Notes: generated by a model not told the origin, from the letters alone. A stretch of DNA of 32,824 nucleotides from Paenibacillus helianthi (GCF_001909055.1 NZ_LVWI01000072.1:1-32824); one strand, 5' to 3'. Counted from the stretch's first letter, positions 7,573 through 16,475 are shown. Program-made: numbers and translations.

Positions 7573-8628
7573 TTACAGATTGTTCTTCTCCCAAAGCGCT
7601 ACTTCCTCACGGACACGCGGAGCTACTTCGGTACCGAGCAGCCTGATCGCTTCCATCACCTCGGCATGGGGCATCGTGCCGTGCGGAACATGCAGCAGAA
7701 ATCTCGTGATGCCCACATGCTTACGCAGATGAATGATCTTCTCTGCTACAGTTTCAGGGTCTCCCACATATAAAGCTCCGCCGAAGCTGCATGCCGCATC
7801 ATAATCTGAACGGTGATATGGCGGAAGACCTTTCTCCACCGCTCTGACATTGGTCCGGGCATAAGTGGAAGGGAAGAACTGTTCAATCGCCTTCTGCCTA
7901 TTCTCCGCGATAAAACCATGCGCATGGGCCGCAATCGGCAGCCGCGAGCTGTCATGGCCTGCACGCGCAGCAGCTTCTTGATAGAGCTTGACCTGTGACG
8001 CAAAATCCAGGGGCTGCACCGGTCCAATCATAGCCAGCGCAAAAGGCAGCCCAAGTTCACCTGCACGGACCGCAGACTCAGGACTTCCCGCGCTGGCTAT
8101 CCATACGGGCAAAGGCTGCTGCACCGGACGCGGATAAATTCCCAGGTTATGTATGGCAGGTCTATGCTGGCCTTCCCAGCTCACCTTCTCAGATTGCTGG
8201 AGCTTCATCAGCAGATCCAATTTCTCTCCGAATAAGGTTTCATAGTCTTTCAGATCACAGCCGAATAATGGAAAGGACTCTGTGAAGGAACCACGGCCCA
8301 CCATAATCTCAGCCCGTCCGTTTGACAGACCGTCCAGTGTGGCGAAATCCTGAAAAACACGCACCGGATCGGCAGATGACAGAATCATTACAGCACTGGT
8401 CAACCGGATTCTGGACGTCAGGGATGCAGCCGCTGCCATTACAACCGCAGGTGAAGAAGCGGCAAAATCCGGACGGTGATGCTCACCCACCCCGTATACA
8501 TCCAATCCCACCTGATCCGCGAGTACAATCTCCTCCACCACTTCGCGCAGACGCTCCGCGTGGCTCATCGTTTCCCCTGTAATTACATCGGGTGTTGTTT
8601 CGACAAATGTACTAATTCCAAGTTCCAC
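7573..8628 (-). CDS. LLM class flavin-dependent oxidoreductase
   Basis: This is a 351-residue TIM-barrel protein of the bacterial luciferase-like monooxygenase superfamily. It uses reduced FMN and oxygen on a substrate that cannot be named here. Visible motifs are GVGEHHRPDFA near residue 48, RIRLTSAVMILSSADPVRV, the GRAEIMVGRGSF loop, and PVWIASAGSPESAVRAGELG typical of the FMN phosphate region. The GTG at 8628 gives the usual family N-terminus (VELGISTFVETTPD) and has a G-run nine bases upstream. A longer reading from 8667 has no ribosome binding site. A sigma-A-like promoter lies just upstream. Confidence 0.88.
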   Translation of the reverse strand: MELGISTFVETTPDVITGETMSHAERLREVVEEIVLADQVGLDVYGVGEHHRPDFAASSPAVVMAAAASLTSRIRLTSAVMILSSADPVRVFQDFATLDGLSNGRAEIMVGRGSFTESFPLFGCDLKDYETLFGEKLDLLMKLQQSEKVSWEGQHRPAIHNLGIYPRPVQQPLPVWIASAGSPESAVRAGELGLPFALAMIGPVQPLDFASQVKLYQEAAARAGHDSSRLPIAAHAHGFIAENRQKAIEQFFPSTYARTNVRAVEKGLPPYHRSDYDAACSFGGALYVGDPETVAEKIIHLRKHVGITRFLLHVPHGTMPHAEVMEAIRLLGTEVAPRVREEVALWEKNNL

Positions 8629-8670
8629 TATCTTGTTCCCCCAAGTTGTTCTCGAATTATCAATCACTAT

Positions 8671-8699
8671 ATTCTATATCTTTATAGTTGAATATTCAA
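8671..8699 (-). promoter_or_regulatory. Putative promoter of the flavin monooxygenase gene
   Basis: On the minus strand TTGAAT (8694-8699) and TAGAAT (8671-8676) have a 17-base spacer. A 12-bp palindrome, TTGAATATTCAA (8688-8699), overlaps the -35 and could be an operator. Confidence 0.55.
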
Positions 8700-8758
8700 A
8701 ATTAAAAAATAATAGATTGAGTTTTAAGAATTTCTAATAAGGATCGGGGCGTAACTAC

Positions 8759-8878
8759 GGAGAATGTTTGGACTTCCGGCCGCTGTTGTCTGCAGATTTC
8801 TTGATTTATACCGCTGTTCGCGGTGGAAATCCGCAGACAAAGGCGGACGCTTCCGCTCCTACAGTTCCAAACTTCTCC
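8759..8878. repeat. 120-bp imperfect inverted repeat element
   Basis: The left arm starts GGAGAATGTTTGGACTTCCG and the right arm ends CAGTTCCAAACTTCTCC, its imperfect reverse complement. The pairing continues inward through TTGTCTGCAGATTTC and GAAATCCGCAGACAA. A central hairpin, ACCGC/GCGGT, lies at 8810-8824. It is intergenic, codes for nothing plausible, and looks like a dispersed palindromic element of the kind scattered in Paenibacillus genomes. A transposase is absent, so any movement would need outside help. It lies between the monooxygenase promoter and the terminator of the siderophore binding protein gene; the rest of the 8629-9000 gap holds only those two sites. Confidence 0.7.
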
Positions 8879-8930
8879 TCCGTCACTTTTCCTTATTGGT
8901 AATTTTAAAGATCAATCTATACAGGCAGCA

Positions 8931-8976
8931 AAAAGCAGATCGAACCGTCACATGGATGACGGCCCAATCTGCTTTT
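8931..8976 (-). terminator. Terminator of the siderophore-binding protein gene
   Basis: The stem AAAAGCAGAT (8931-8940) pairs with ATCTGCTTTT (8967-8976). An inner CCGTCA/TGACGG hairpin has loop CATGGA. The T-run on the minus strand is part of the stem's end. Confidence 0.8.
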
Positions 8977-9000
8977 AGTATGCGGATTTCTCTACTACTC

Positions 9001-10068
9001 TTATTTATTAGCGGTTATTTCGGATGCCAGCTTCTCAGCTCCATCAAAAATCGAGTAGCTGTAGCCCCAGAACTGGTTGAAGTCGATCGGATAAATCGTC
9101 TTATTCTTGACAGCATTCAGACTTTGCAGCGACGGATCGGCGTAGAATGCCTTCAACGTCTGCTCCGGATCCACACCTCCGGTATATACCGAGAGCAGCA
9201 GGACATCCGGATTAGTTGCAATCAGCTGTTCTTTGCTGATATCTCCGGTAACTGTACCAAAACTGTTTTTGAGTCCCAGCAAACCGAGTACATCACCTGC
9301 AAACGTGTCAACATTTCCGCTGTAAATGGCAATGGCCCCATTGCCGCCGTCGGATACATATGCAAAGGTCTTCTCTCCGCTGACAGCAGACTTATCCTTA
9401 AGCGTCTGCGCACGCTTTTTCAATTCAGCGATATAGGCAGCAGCGTTCTCCTGTACATCAAAGATCTGGCCGATCTGTTCAATATCCTTGTACAGGCTGT
9501 CCAGTGTGGACCCCTTAACGCTAGTATTCTGCACGAATGTCTTGATGCCCAGTTCGTTCAATCCTTCTACCGTCCCAACGCCCCAATCTGCATCGGCATA
9601 CAGGTCGCTGCGCCCCAGAACAAGATCAGGACTTGCTCCAACAACCAGCTCTTTACTGGCATATTCTTTCGAGATCACAGGGATCTTCTTGAATTCTTCC
9701 TGCACCGCCGGGTCACCTGCACCGTAAAGGGCCGCAACGCCGACCATTTTGTCGGTCAAGCCCAGCTTGATCAGCAGCTCAGCAGCTCCCTGGGTATTGG
9801 CTACCACTTTTTCAGGTGCCTTATCAAAAGTCTGTGATTTGGCTTTCCATTCCGTTCCTTCACCATTATTGGTGTAGTTCTCAATGGTAAGCGGATATAC
9901 TGTTTTGGTACTTGGAGCAGCTTCCTCTGTGGCAGCTGGACTGCTTGAAGGCGCAGCCGATTCCGCCGCTTTATTTGCGTTCTTCGTGTCGGAAGAACAT
10001 GCTGCTATCATTACCGCCATTACCAAAACCGCGAGCAGCGGCACATATCTTTTAAATACATTCTTCAT
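9001..10068 (-). CDS. Iron-siderophore ABC transporter, substrate-binding lipoprotein
   Basis: This is a 355-residue lipoprotein. Residues 1-23 form the signal with lipobox IAAC and Cys24 as the lipidated residue. A Ser/Ala/Pro-rich spacer follows (about 25-55). The remainder is a two-lobed periplasmic-binding fold of the FepB/FhuD/BtuF type with a PEKVVANTQGAAELLIKLG entry motif, SPDLVLGRSDLY and ATNPDVLLLSVYTGG. It captures a ferric chelate outside the membrane for the divergently encoded FecCD permease and ATPase. The shared intergenic region carries a Fur-like operator, so iron repression is expected. The exact siderophore cannot be told. Confidence 0.9.
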   Translation of the reverse strand: MKNVFKRYVPLLAVLVMAVMIAACSSDTKNANKAAESAAPSSSPAATEEAAPSTKTVYPLTIENYTNNGEGTEWKAKSQTFDKAPEKVVANTQGAAELLIKLGLTDKMVGVAALYGAGDPAVQEEFKKIPVISKEYASKELVVGASPDLVLGRSDLYADADWGVGTVEGLNELGIKTFVQNTSVKGSTLDSLYKDIEQIGQIFDVQENAAAYIAELKKRAQTLKDKSAVSGEKTFAYVSDGGNGAIAIYSGNVDTFAGDVLGLLGLKNSFGTVTGDISKEQLIATNPDVLLLSVYTGGVDPEQTLKAFYADPSLQSLNAVKNKTIYPIDFNQFWGYSYSIFDGAEKLASEITANK

Positions 10069-10153
10069 TACCTTAATCCCCTTTTCTATATGTACATTTG
10101 TGTATCCTGCATACTATTGTGACAAGCCGATATCTGGCAGAAGATACAACCGT

Positions 10154-10182
10154 AGAATATAGAATGTGAGAACCGTTGTCAA
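10154..10182 (-). promoter_or_regulatory. Promoter of the siderophore-binding protein gene
   Basis: On the minus strand TTGACA (10177-10182) and TATTCT (10154-10159) have a 17-base spacer. The -35 is inside the left arm of the 47-bp inverted repeat. Confidence 0.7.
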
Positions 10183-10213
10183 TGATAATAATTCTCATTG
10201 ACAACGGTTCTCA
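10167..10213. promoter_or_regulatory. Fur-type operator: perfect 19-bp inverted repeat with 9-bp centre
   Basis: TGAGAACCGTTGTCAATGA (10167-10185) is exactly mirrored at 10195-10213. Across the centre, TGATAATAATTCTCA (10183-10197) fits the 7-1-7 Fur box TGATAATNATTATCA with one mismatch. The outer TGAGAA/TTCTCA parts may extend the site for more than one dimer. Both divergent promoters lie over this element. Confidence 0.8.
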
Positions 10214-10226
10214 ATATGGATTATAT
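10198..10226 (+). promoter_or_regulatory. Promoter of the FecCD permease/ATPase operon
   Basis: TTGACA (10198-10203) and TTATAT (10221-10226) have a 17-base spacer. TATATT one base later is an alternative -10. The -35 is in the right arm of the inverted repeat, mirroring the minus-strand promoter. Confidence 0.7.
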
Positions 10227-10255
10227 TTTAAATTAAACATAGATTAAGGAGCCCA

Positions 10256-11371
10256 ATGAATGCCATGCAAACCGATCTAGCTGCACAATCTGAACCTAAG
10301 AAGTCTATTATCCACACCCGTTACGGCTTTATGACCGTCATTGGTATTCTGCTTATTATTACAATATTGTCTGCCGGGGCTGCGGTCTCCTTTGGGCAGG
10401 TTGACATTCCCGTCTCCCAATCCTACCGGATCCTGCTCCACCACCTCACGGGTATTCAAATCGGAGATGTACAGGAACTGACTTCCGGTTCCTTCGTCGA
10501 TATTATCTGGAAAATCCGCTTTCCCCGCGTTCTGATGGCTTTGTTCATCGGAGCCGGACTCACGTTATGCGGAACCATCATGCAGGCGGCGGTTCAGAAT
10601 CCTCTCGCTGATCCATACATACTGGGTATATCATCCGGCGCTTCCCTCGGAGCAACGTTCGCTATCCTGATCGGCTTTGGTTCGATGGGATTACTGGGCC
10701 AGACAGGAGTTGCCTTCTGGGCCTTCGCCGGTGCGGTCGGCGCTTCCCTGCTGGTCCTGATTCTGGCAAGCGCGGGCGGCAAAATGACCTCCGTCAAGCT
10801 CGTCCTGGCCGGTATGGTTATTAACGCCTTATGCACTGCCTTTGCGAATTTCATTGTTTATTTTGCCAACAACGCAGAAGGCATCAAGACCGTTACATTC
10901 TGGACGATGGGCAGCCTGGCCGCTGCGAGCTGGGACAAACTTCCGCTAATCTCGATAGCCATCCTTCTTGCCGTTTTCTTTTTTCTGATGCAATTCCGGG
11001 TCTTGAACGCTATGATGCTGGGCGATGAAGCAGCGGTCACCCTGGGCATTCATCTGGGTGCTTACCGCAAAGCCTATATGATGATTACTGCGCTGATTAC
11101 AGGGGTGATGGTGGCAAGCTGCGGCATGATCGGATTCGTGGGTCTAATCATCCCCCATTTGGTCAGAGGACTGGTTGGCTCGGATCACCGGAGACTGCTG
11201 CCCGCGTCCATTCTGTTCGGAGCGATCTTTCTGATCTGGACAGATGTCATTGCGCGGACGATTGTGCCAAATGTAGAGCTCCCCATCGGGATCATTACCG
11301 CCTTAATCGGCGCACCGATGTTCATGTACATGCTGATCAAAAAAGGCTACGCATTTGGAGGGAAAAGCTAA
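10256..11371 (+). CDS. FecCD-family iron-siderophore ABC permease
   Basis: This is a 371-residue integral membrane protein of the FecCD/BtuC family with about ten helices. Typical motifs are IRFPRVLMALFIGAGLTLCG, the long conserved MQAAVQNPLADPYILGISSGA stretch, and GFVGLIIPHLVRGLVG, which forms the cytoplasmic coupling region. A single permease gene suggests a homodimer. The ATG at 10256 has AAGGAG four bases upstream. Its stop codon overlaps the ATPase ATG by one base, so translation is coupled. Iron control through the Fur-like operator is expected. Confidence 0.92.
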   Translation: MNAMQTDLAAQSEPKKSIIHTRYGFMTVIGILLIITILSAGAAVSFGQVDIPVSQSYRILLHHLTGIQIGDVQELTSGSFVDIIWKIRFPRVLMALFIGAGLTLCGTIMQAAVQNPLADPYILGISSGASLGATFAILIGFGSMGLLGQTGVAFWAFAGAVGASLLVLILASAGGKMTSVKLVLAGMVINALCTAFANFIVYFANNAEGIKTVTFWTMGSLAAASWDKLPLISIAILLAVFFFLMQFRVLNAMMLGDEAAVTLGIHLGAYRKAYMMITALITGVMVASCGMIGFVGLIIPHLVRGLVGSDHRRLLPASILFGAIFLIWTDVIARTIVPNVELPIGIITALIGAPMFMYMLIKKGYAFGGKS

Positions 11372-12138
11372 TGAACTTGAACGTTGATCACCTGAGCGTC
11401 TCTTTTGCCGAAGCGAATATTGTAAAAGATGTATCCCTGAAGGTCAGAAACAAGCAATTTGTCGGCCTCATTGGTCCGAACGGCTGCGGCAAATCTACAC
11501 TTCTCAAGAGTATTTATAAAGTGATCAAGCCCCGCCAAGGCGATGTATTCCTGTCTGAAATGAATGTTATGAAATCAAGCCCCCGAATCGTGGCGCAAAA
11601 GCTGGGTGTAGTCGGCCAGTTCAACGAACTCAGCTTTGACTTCACCGTACGGGAAATGGTTGCTATGGGGAGAACCCCGCATAAAGGGATGCTGGAGACC
11701 GATAATCAAGAGGACTTCAGCATTGTCTCAGGCGCTCTGCGCAAGGTCAACCTGGAAGGCCATGCAGGCCGCAGCTATAATTCACTATCCGGTGGTGAAA
11801 AACAGCGTGTCATCCTCGCCCGCGTTCTGGCCCAGCAGCCCGAATTCATGATTCTGGATGAGCCGACTAACCATCTTGATATTAAATACCAGCTGCAAAT
11901 TCTAAATATTGTTAAAAAGCTCGACATCGGCATTCTCGCCGCACTCCATGACCTCACCCTTGCTGCGGAATACTGTGATTATCTGTACGTCATGAAACAG
12001 GGCCAAGTGGCCGCCTGCGGGAAGCCGGAGGATATATTGACGAAGGAATTAATCGGCCAGGTATTTGATGTGGCCTGCGAGACCTACCGCAACCCCGTGA
12101 CCGGGGCGCTTGGCATTGCTTATCTGGAGACACGCTAG
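11371..12138 (+). CDS. Iron-siderophore ABC transporter ATP-binding protein
   Basis: This 255-residue ATPase of the FecE/FepC type energises siderophore import. Walker A is GPNGCGKST (residues 35-43), the signature LSGGEKQR lies near 140, Walker B MILDEPTNHLD near 160-170, and the switch histidine is in ALHDLTLAAEYCDYLYVMKQG. Length and motifs are complete. The gene overlaps the upstream permease stop by one base (TAATG). A hairpin with a weak T-tract follows at 12158-12194. Confidence 0.93.
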   Translation: MNLNVDHLSVSFAEANIVKDVSLKVRNKQFVGLIGPNGCGKSTLLKSIYKVIKPRQGDVFLSEMNVMKSSPRIVAQKLGVVGQFNELSFDFTVREMVAMGRTPHKGMLETDNQEDFSIVSGALRKVNLEGHAGRSYNSLSGGEKQRVILARVLAQQPEFMILDEPTNHLDIKYQLQILNIVKKLDIGILAALHDLTLAAEYCDYLYVMKQGQVAACGKPEDILTKELIGQVFDVACETYRNPVTGALGIAYLETR

Positions 12139-12157
12139 TTACGAAAGCAACCTTTTT

Positions 12158-12194
12158 AGCCCTTCCGCTTCCCTAATCAGAAGTCGGAAGGGCT
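12158..12194 (+). terminator. Hairpin after the siderophore ATPase gene
   Basis: The stem AGCCCTTCCG (12158-12167) pairs with CGGAAGGGCT (12185-12194). The following sequence is only moderately T-rich. From 12195 to about 12330 nothing further is recognised. Confidence 0.6.
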
Positions 12195-12333
12195 TATTCG
12201 TGTTTTGGTGCAGGTCCAAACCAGGAGCTTACATTGATCATCGAACTGAATCTCCGTCTTAAATACGATAAGCGCTCTATAGGTTGTAAGTTCTCAATCT
12301 TATCAGCCCATTTCTGAAATTAGCTCTTTGAAG

Positions 12334-12366
12334 ACAAAAAAAGAAACGGCATTTCTGCCGTTTCTT
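12334..12366 (-). terminator. Terminator of the tRNA-Lys gene
   Basis: The stem AAGAAACGGCA (12341-12351) pairs with TGCCGTTTCTT (12356-12366) with a 4-base loop. On the minus strand it continues into a run of T's that complements the A-run at 12335-12342. Confidence 0.85.
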
Positions 12367-12372
12367 CTGTGA

Positions 12373-12445
12373 TGGACTCTCAGGGGCTCGAACCCTGGAC
12401 AAATAGATTAAGAGTCTACTGCTCTACCAACTGAGCTAAGAGTCC
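12373..12445 (-). tRNA. tRNA-Lys (anticodon CUU)
   Basis: On the minus strand this 73-base gene folds as a standard cloverleaf. The acceptor stem is GGACTCT/AGAGTCC with discriminator A, followed by a D-arm with TAGCTCAGTTGGTAGAGC. The anticodon stem GTAGA/TCTAT has loop CTCTTAA, giving anticodon CTT. The T-arm has GGTTCGAGCCC. CCA is not encoded. The gene stands alone with its own promoter and terminator. Confidence 0.95.
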
Positions 12446-12515
12446 ACATCATTGATCGAATCATACCGCCTTCAGCTCATTCGCAGAAGAACGGAATAAA
12501 TCTCTCGTATAAAAG

Positions 12516-12544
12516 ATTATATCATGATACAAAACATAGATCAA
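12516..12544 (-). promoter_or_regulatory. Promoter of the tRNA-Lys gene
   Basis: On the minus strand TTGATC (12539-12544) and TATAAT (12516-12521) have a 17-base spacer, about 70 bases upstream of the mature tRNA 5' end. Confidence 0.7.
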
Positions 12545-12615
12545 GGTTTATTTTTTCGGGTTTTCTAAAAAGAATAATTTACGGCGGATCATAATATTCG
12601 TCTTGCTTGGAGCAG

Positions 12616-12657
12616 TAAAATAGACTGCCTTCATCCGAATATGAAGTGCAGTCTATT
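12616..12657 (-). terminator. Terminator of the UvrA-paralogue operon
   Basis: The stem AATAGACTGC (12619-12628) pairs with GCAGTCTATT (12648-12657), with inner TTCAT/ATGAA pairing. A short T-run follows on the minus strand. The sequence closely resembles the hairpin at 24340-24375. Confidence 0.75.
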
Positions 12658-12665
12658 CCAGCAGG

Positions 12666-15533
12666 TCACAGCACCGAACGCAAAAACCTGCCCGTGTGGG
12701 AAGCTTCCACTTCAGCTACCTGCTCCGGTGTGCCTTCGGCAACTACATACCCGCCGTCATGGCCTCCTTCCGGGCCCATATCAATAATATAGTCGGCGGA
12801 CTTCATGACATCCAGATGATGTTCAACAACGATAACCGTATGCCCGCTATCCACCAGTTTGCCCAGAGACAGCAGCAGCTTTTGGATATCCGACAGATGC
12901 AGCCCTGTGGTAGGCTCATCAAGGATATACAAATTGCGGGCTCCCCTCTTGATTTTGGACAGCTCATACACCAGCTTGACACGCTGTGCCTCTCCGCCGG
13001 ACAGGGTGGTCGAGCTTTGACCTAAGCGCATATAGCCAAGTCCGAGCTCATCCATAATCTCCAGCTTATGCTTCAGGTACTTATGGCCGCTGAAGAATTC
13101 ACGGGCTTCCTCCACCGTCATCTCCAGTACATCGGCGATACTTTTACCCTGGACCTTAATTTCCAGACCCTCCTCCGAGAACCGCTGCCCCTTGCACACC
13201 GGGCAAATCGTTTCGATATCGGCCATAAACTGCAGATTGGTGACGATTACTCCGTCTCCGGCGCATTGTTCACAGCGGGTACCTCCTGCATGGGTCAGAC
13301 TGAAGTCAATTGCCTGGTATCCCCTGTCCACCGCTTCCGGCTGCATGGCGAAGAGATCCCGGATTTTATCATAGATGCCTATGTAGGTTGCCGGGTTCGA
13401 TTTGCTGTTCCTTCCAATAGGGGTCTGGTCAATATTAATGACATTGTTCAGCAGATCCGCACCGAACAGAAAATCATGCTCGCCTGCAACAATCCGCGCA
13501 GCCGTTTTGTCGATTTTCAATTGCTTGAACAGAATCTCGTTAATCAATGAGCTTTTCCCTGAACCGGATACTCCGGTAATACAGATGAACACACCCAGTG
13601 GAATATCCAGATCCACATTCTTCAGGTTGTTTTCCCGGGCGCCTTGAATGCTCAGAAAATCGTCACCCAGGCTTCTGCGCTTGCCGGGGACGGGAATGCT
13701 GGCTTTTCCCGATAGATATTGGCCTGTCACTGACAGGGGCTCACCTATAATATCCTCAATGGTCCCGCAAGCTACAACCTGACCCCCATGAATTCCTGGA
13801 CCTGGGCCGATTTCGATAATATGATCCGCACTCTGTATGGTATCCATATCATGCTCAACCACAATTACGGTATTGCCGATATCCCGCAGCTTCTTCATGG
13901 TATCTATCACGCGGCTGGAATCCCGGGGATGCAGGCCAATGCTTGGCTCATCCATGACGTACAGCATTCCCATCAGCTCGCTGCTGATCTGGGTCGACAT
14001 TTTGATCCGCTGCATCTCACCGCCCGAAATACTGTCGCTTCTCCGGCTAAGACTGATATAGTGCAGTCCGATATCAACGAGCAGGGATACCCTGGTGCGG
14101 ATCTCGTGAATGATCGATGAGGCCACATCCTGAATCTCTGCCCCAAACGTCAATGCTTCCAGCGAATGTAGCAGCTCAGGCAGCTGTTTGCGGCATAGCT
14201 GGTCAATATTTTCTTCTCCCAGGGTAACCTGGAGGCGCTGTTTTTTGAGCCTTGCTCCATGGCATTCCGGGCAAATCTTCTCGATCATGCAATCCTTGAT
14301 GAACGTTGGCTCGAAGGCTTCCGAGGTAGAGCTTTTCCGTATGTAATGCTTGTACCAGCTCTCCATCTCGTGAACGAACCCCCAGAATGGACGGTCACGT
14401 CCGATCATCCAGTTCTTCTTCGTTGAATTAGGGGGCTGGAGCATGGGGAGCACCTCGCCTTTGGTCCCGTAGAAGAGAAGCTCATGAATTTCCTTCGGCA
14501 GATCGCAGAAAGGGGTGTCGAGATCGAAATGATACTTCTGGGACAAGCTGTACATCAGCACAGAACGATAGCTGTCCTTGCCCGCAGGGTTGAACACTGT
14601 ACTTTTGAGCGCACCCTTGTTGATGCTTCTCTCCGGTGCTACTACCAGAAAACGGGGCTCCACCACATAGGACATCCCTACCCCGAGGCAGGTATGGCAG
14701 GCGCTTACAGGCGTGTTGAAGGAGAAATGAAAAGGCTGCATGTCACACAGGAAGAAATGATGCTCCGGGCAGCCGAAATCCTGGTAGAAGGTCGGATCAA
14801 CACCTCCCGGAACCACCACTTTAATCATAATATCCTCTTCCAGTGCCAGCATTGCAGCTTCGATAGATTTGGTCAATTGAATATAGGTATCTTTCTTCAG
14901 CTGAAAGCGGTCAATGACCATTTCTATATGGTATTCCTGCGCTTCGTCCAGTTCTGTTTTTTCTGCCAGTGAAAATGGCTCGCCATCCACCAGCAGATTC
15001 TTGTACCCCTTCTCCCGGAGTTGCTGGAAGGTGAAGCTGTAGTCTTCTCCGTATACTTTATAGACGGGAGCCCGCAGCTCTACCACAGTTCCAAAAGGCA
15101 AGGAGGAAATACGTTCGGCGATCTGGGCGGCAGACAGCTGCTTCAGGGAATGGCTGCATTCCGGACATTTGCCTACACCCGCCGTGGAATACAGCAGACG
15201 AAGATAATCGTTGATATCCGTAACCGTGCCTACAGTTGAACGCGGATTGTTATTGCTTTTTTTCTGTTCAATTGCGATGACCGGGGACAAGCCGCGCACA
15301 TAATCGACCTTTGCCTTTTTGAGCTGGCTGATCCGGCTTTTGGCGAAGGTGGAGATGGAATCGAGAAACCGTCTTTGCCCCTCCCCGTAAATGACGTCAA
15401 AAGCAAGTGAGGACTTCCCCGAGCCGGATACCCCGGTAATTACCGTTAACTGGTCCCGCGGGATTTCAACGGAGATGTTCTTCAGGTTGTTCTGCTTGGC
15501 CCCCGAGATCTCGATAGTTGTTCTAATGGACAT
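12666..15533 (-). CDS. UvrA paralogue (excinuclease-type dual ABC ATPase)
   Basis: This 955-residue protein has the full UvrA layout. Walker A1 is GVSGSGKS (34-41), followed by the RNPRSTVGTVT-like NNNPRSTVGTVTD segment, a region in place of the UvrB-binding domain (about 145-260), and signature 1 SISGGEMQR with MDEPSIGLHPRD. Walker A2 is GVSGSGKSS, and signature 2 is LSGGEAQR with LDEPTTGLHLSD. The C-terminal zinc finger (CEQC...CPVC) is intact. The first zinc module is altered: the usual CPxC reads CPEH, while ACHTC is kept. The early motifs (SISTFAKSRISQLKKAKVD) differ from housekeeping UvrA, so this is a stand-alone paralogue, possibly drug- or DNA-damage-related (compare DrrC-like self-resistance proteins). 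It follows the nucleotidyltransferase gene by 27 bases and is preceded by AAGGGAG. Confidence 0.88.
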   Translation of the reverse strand: MSIRTTIEISGAKQNNLKNISVEIPRDQLTVITGVSGSGKSSLAFDVIYGEGQRRFLDSISTFAKSRISQLKKAKVDYVRGLSPVIAIEQKKSNNNPRSTVGTVTDINDYLRLLYSTAGVGKCPECSHSLKQLSAAQIAERISSLPFGTVVELRAPVYKVYGEDYSFTFQQLREKGYKNLLVDGEPFSLAEKTELDEAQEYHIEMVIDRFQLKKDTYIQLTKSIEAAMLALEEDIMIKVVVPGGVDPTFYQDFGCPEHHFFLCDMQPFHFSFNTPVSACHTCLGVGMSYVVEPRFLVVAPERSINKGALKSTVFNPAGKDSYRSVLMYSLSQKYHFDLDTPFCDLPKEIHELLFYGTKGEVLPMLQPPNSTKKNWMIGRDRPFWGFVHEMESWYKHYIRKSSTSEAFEPTFIKDCMIEKICPECHGARLKKQRLQVTLGEENIDQLCRKQLPELLHSLEALTFGAEIQDVASSIIHEIRTRVSLLVDIGLHYISLSRRSDSISGGEMQRIKMSTQISSELMGMLYVMDEPSIGLHPRDSSRVIDTMKKLRDIGNTVIVVEHDMDTIQSADHIIEIGPGPGIHGGQVVACGTIEDIIGEPLSVTGQYLSGKASIPVPGKRRSLGDDFLSIQGARENNLKNVDLDIPLGVFICITGVSGSGKSSLINEILFKQLKIDKTAARIVAGEHDFLFGADLLNNVINIDQTPIGRNSKSNPATYIGIYDKIRDLFAMQPEAVDRGYQAIDFSLTHAGGTRCEQCAGDGVIVTNLQFMADIETICPVCKGQRFSEEGLEIKVQGKSIADVLEMTVEEAREFFSGHKYLKHKLEIMDELGLGYMRLGQSSTTLSGGEAQRVKLVYELSKIKRGARNLYILDEPTTGLHLSDIQKLLLSLGKLVDSGHTVIVVEHHLDVMKSADYIIDMGPEGGHDGGYVVAEGTPEQVAEVEASHTGRFLRSVL

Positions 15534-15560
15534 GCTTCAAGCTCCCTTCTGCAATTGTAT

Positions 15561-16475
15561 TTACGGAATGTAAAGATAGCCTGCTTCCTCAACAGCCGGC
15601 TTGCTTTTGGGCGTGATCCGAATCGTCTGGGTGACCTTTTCAAGAATGCCTTGCTGAACCAGATAGTCCATAACACCAAGCAGCTGGTCACTCTGCACAT
15701 GAAAATGCTTATTGATCAGCGTTACGGTTTTGATCTCCTGATCCCTCATGAATTCAAGCACCGGCCTAGAAAAGATGGGGAGATGCCGCTCCAGCACCTT
15801 GTCCAAACATTCTAATCCGCTCTCAATTTCCGCTACGCTCATATGATGGGACATCGCATCTTGATACAATGGAGCAAGAACCTCTGGATTCAAAAGCTGC
15901 GCTCTCTGAATAGCCTCCCTGGATATGGCTTCACCGCGGATACATAGCTCCATATGAGCAACTGACTCTGCAGCTTTTAACAAGTAATACTGCGCATACA
16001 GCAGATCCTGCCGGACTGTCAGCCACTTCCGGGTTTTGTCGCGCAAAAATACAAGCTGACTTGCAATATGAAGGGCGGAAACCGCAATATCATCACTGCC
16101 TATGATCTTGAGGTCTTCGAAGTATTCGATCAGGCTGTCATCCGTTGAATAGACCATCTTACCTTTGGAGTAGTAGGATTGGGCAAAGGACCCGCCCAGC
16201 GCCCGTTCCATTCCCCGCTTGAAATCGCTGCGGACCACAAGATACACATTAATGAGAATACCGTCTTCGTCGATACAATAGGTTGTTGTGGCAAGGGACT
16301 GGTCCCGGACAACCATAGTCATATCAATATCGCTTTTTTCCCAAATTACATCATAGGCCAGACTCCCGCTGATAATAATAGCAATCACATTCGGATCGCT
16401 GCTGACCTTGCTGATAAAGCTGTTCTGTGCGGCTATGTAACGTGCTCTCAGTTCTGCCTGTGCTGCAATATCCAT
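15561..16475 (-). CDS. Nucleotidyltransferase-fold protein with C-terminal winged-helix-like region
   Basis: This 304-residue protein begins with a Pol-beta-type nucleotidyltransferase motif, GS followed by SDIDMTMV (about residues 37-54), giving the G-S...D-x-D metal-binding signature. A helical middle region (about 130-220) resembles the helix bundle of substrate-modifying nucleotidyltransferases. The end (about 240-304) looks like a winged helix with LLGVMDYLVQQGILEKV. It could transfer a nucleotide to a small molecule such as an antibiotic, or to a protein; the substrate is not known. It lies 27 bases upstream of the UvrA paralogue in the same orientation and is divergent from an AraC-type regulator, which suggests one regulated module. 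Confidence 0.75.
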   Translation of the reverse strand: MDIAAQAELRARYIAAQNSFISKVSSDPNVIAIIISGSLAYDVIWEKSDIDMTMVVRDQSLATTTYCIDEDGILINVYLVVRSDFKRGMERALGGSFAQSYYSKGKMVYSTDDSLIEYFEDLKIIGSDDIAVSALHIASQLVFLRDKTRKWLTVRQDLLYAQYYLLKAAESVAHMELCIRGEAISREAIQRAQLLNPEVLAPLYQDAMSHHMSVAEIESGLECLDKVLERHLPIFSRPVLEFMRDQEIKTVTLINKHFHVQSDQLLGVMDYLVQQGILEKVTQTIRITPKSKPAVEEAGYLYIP

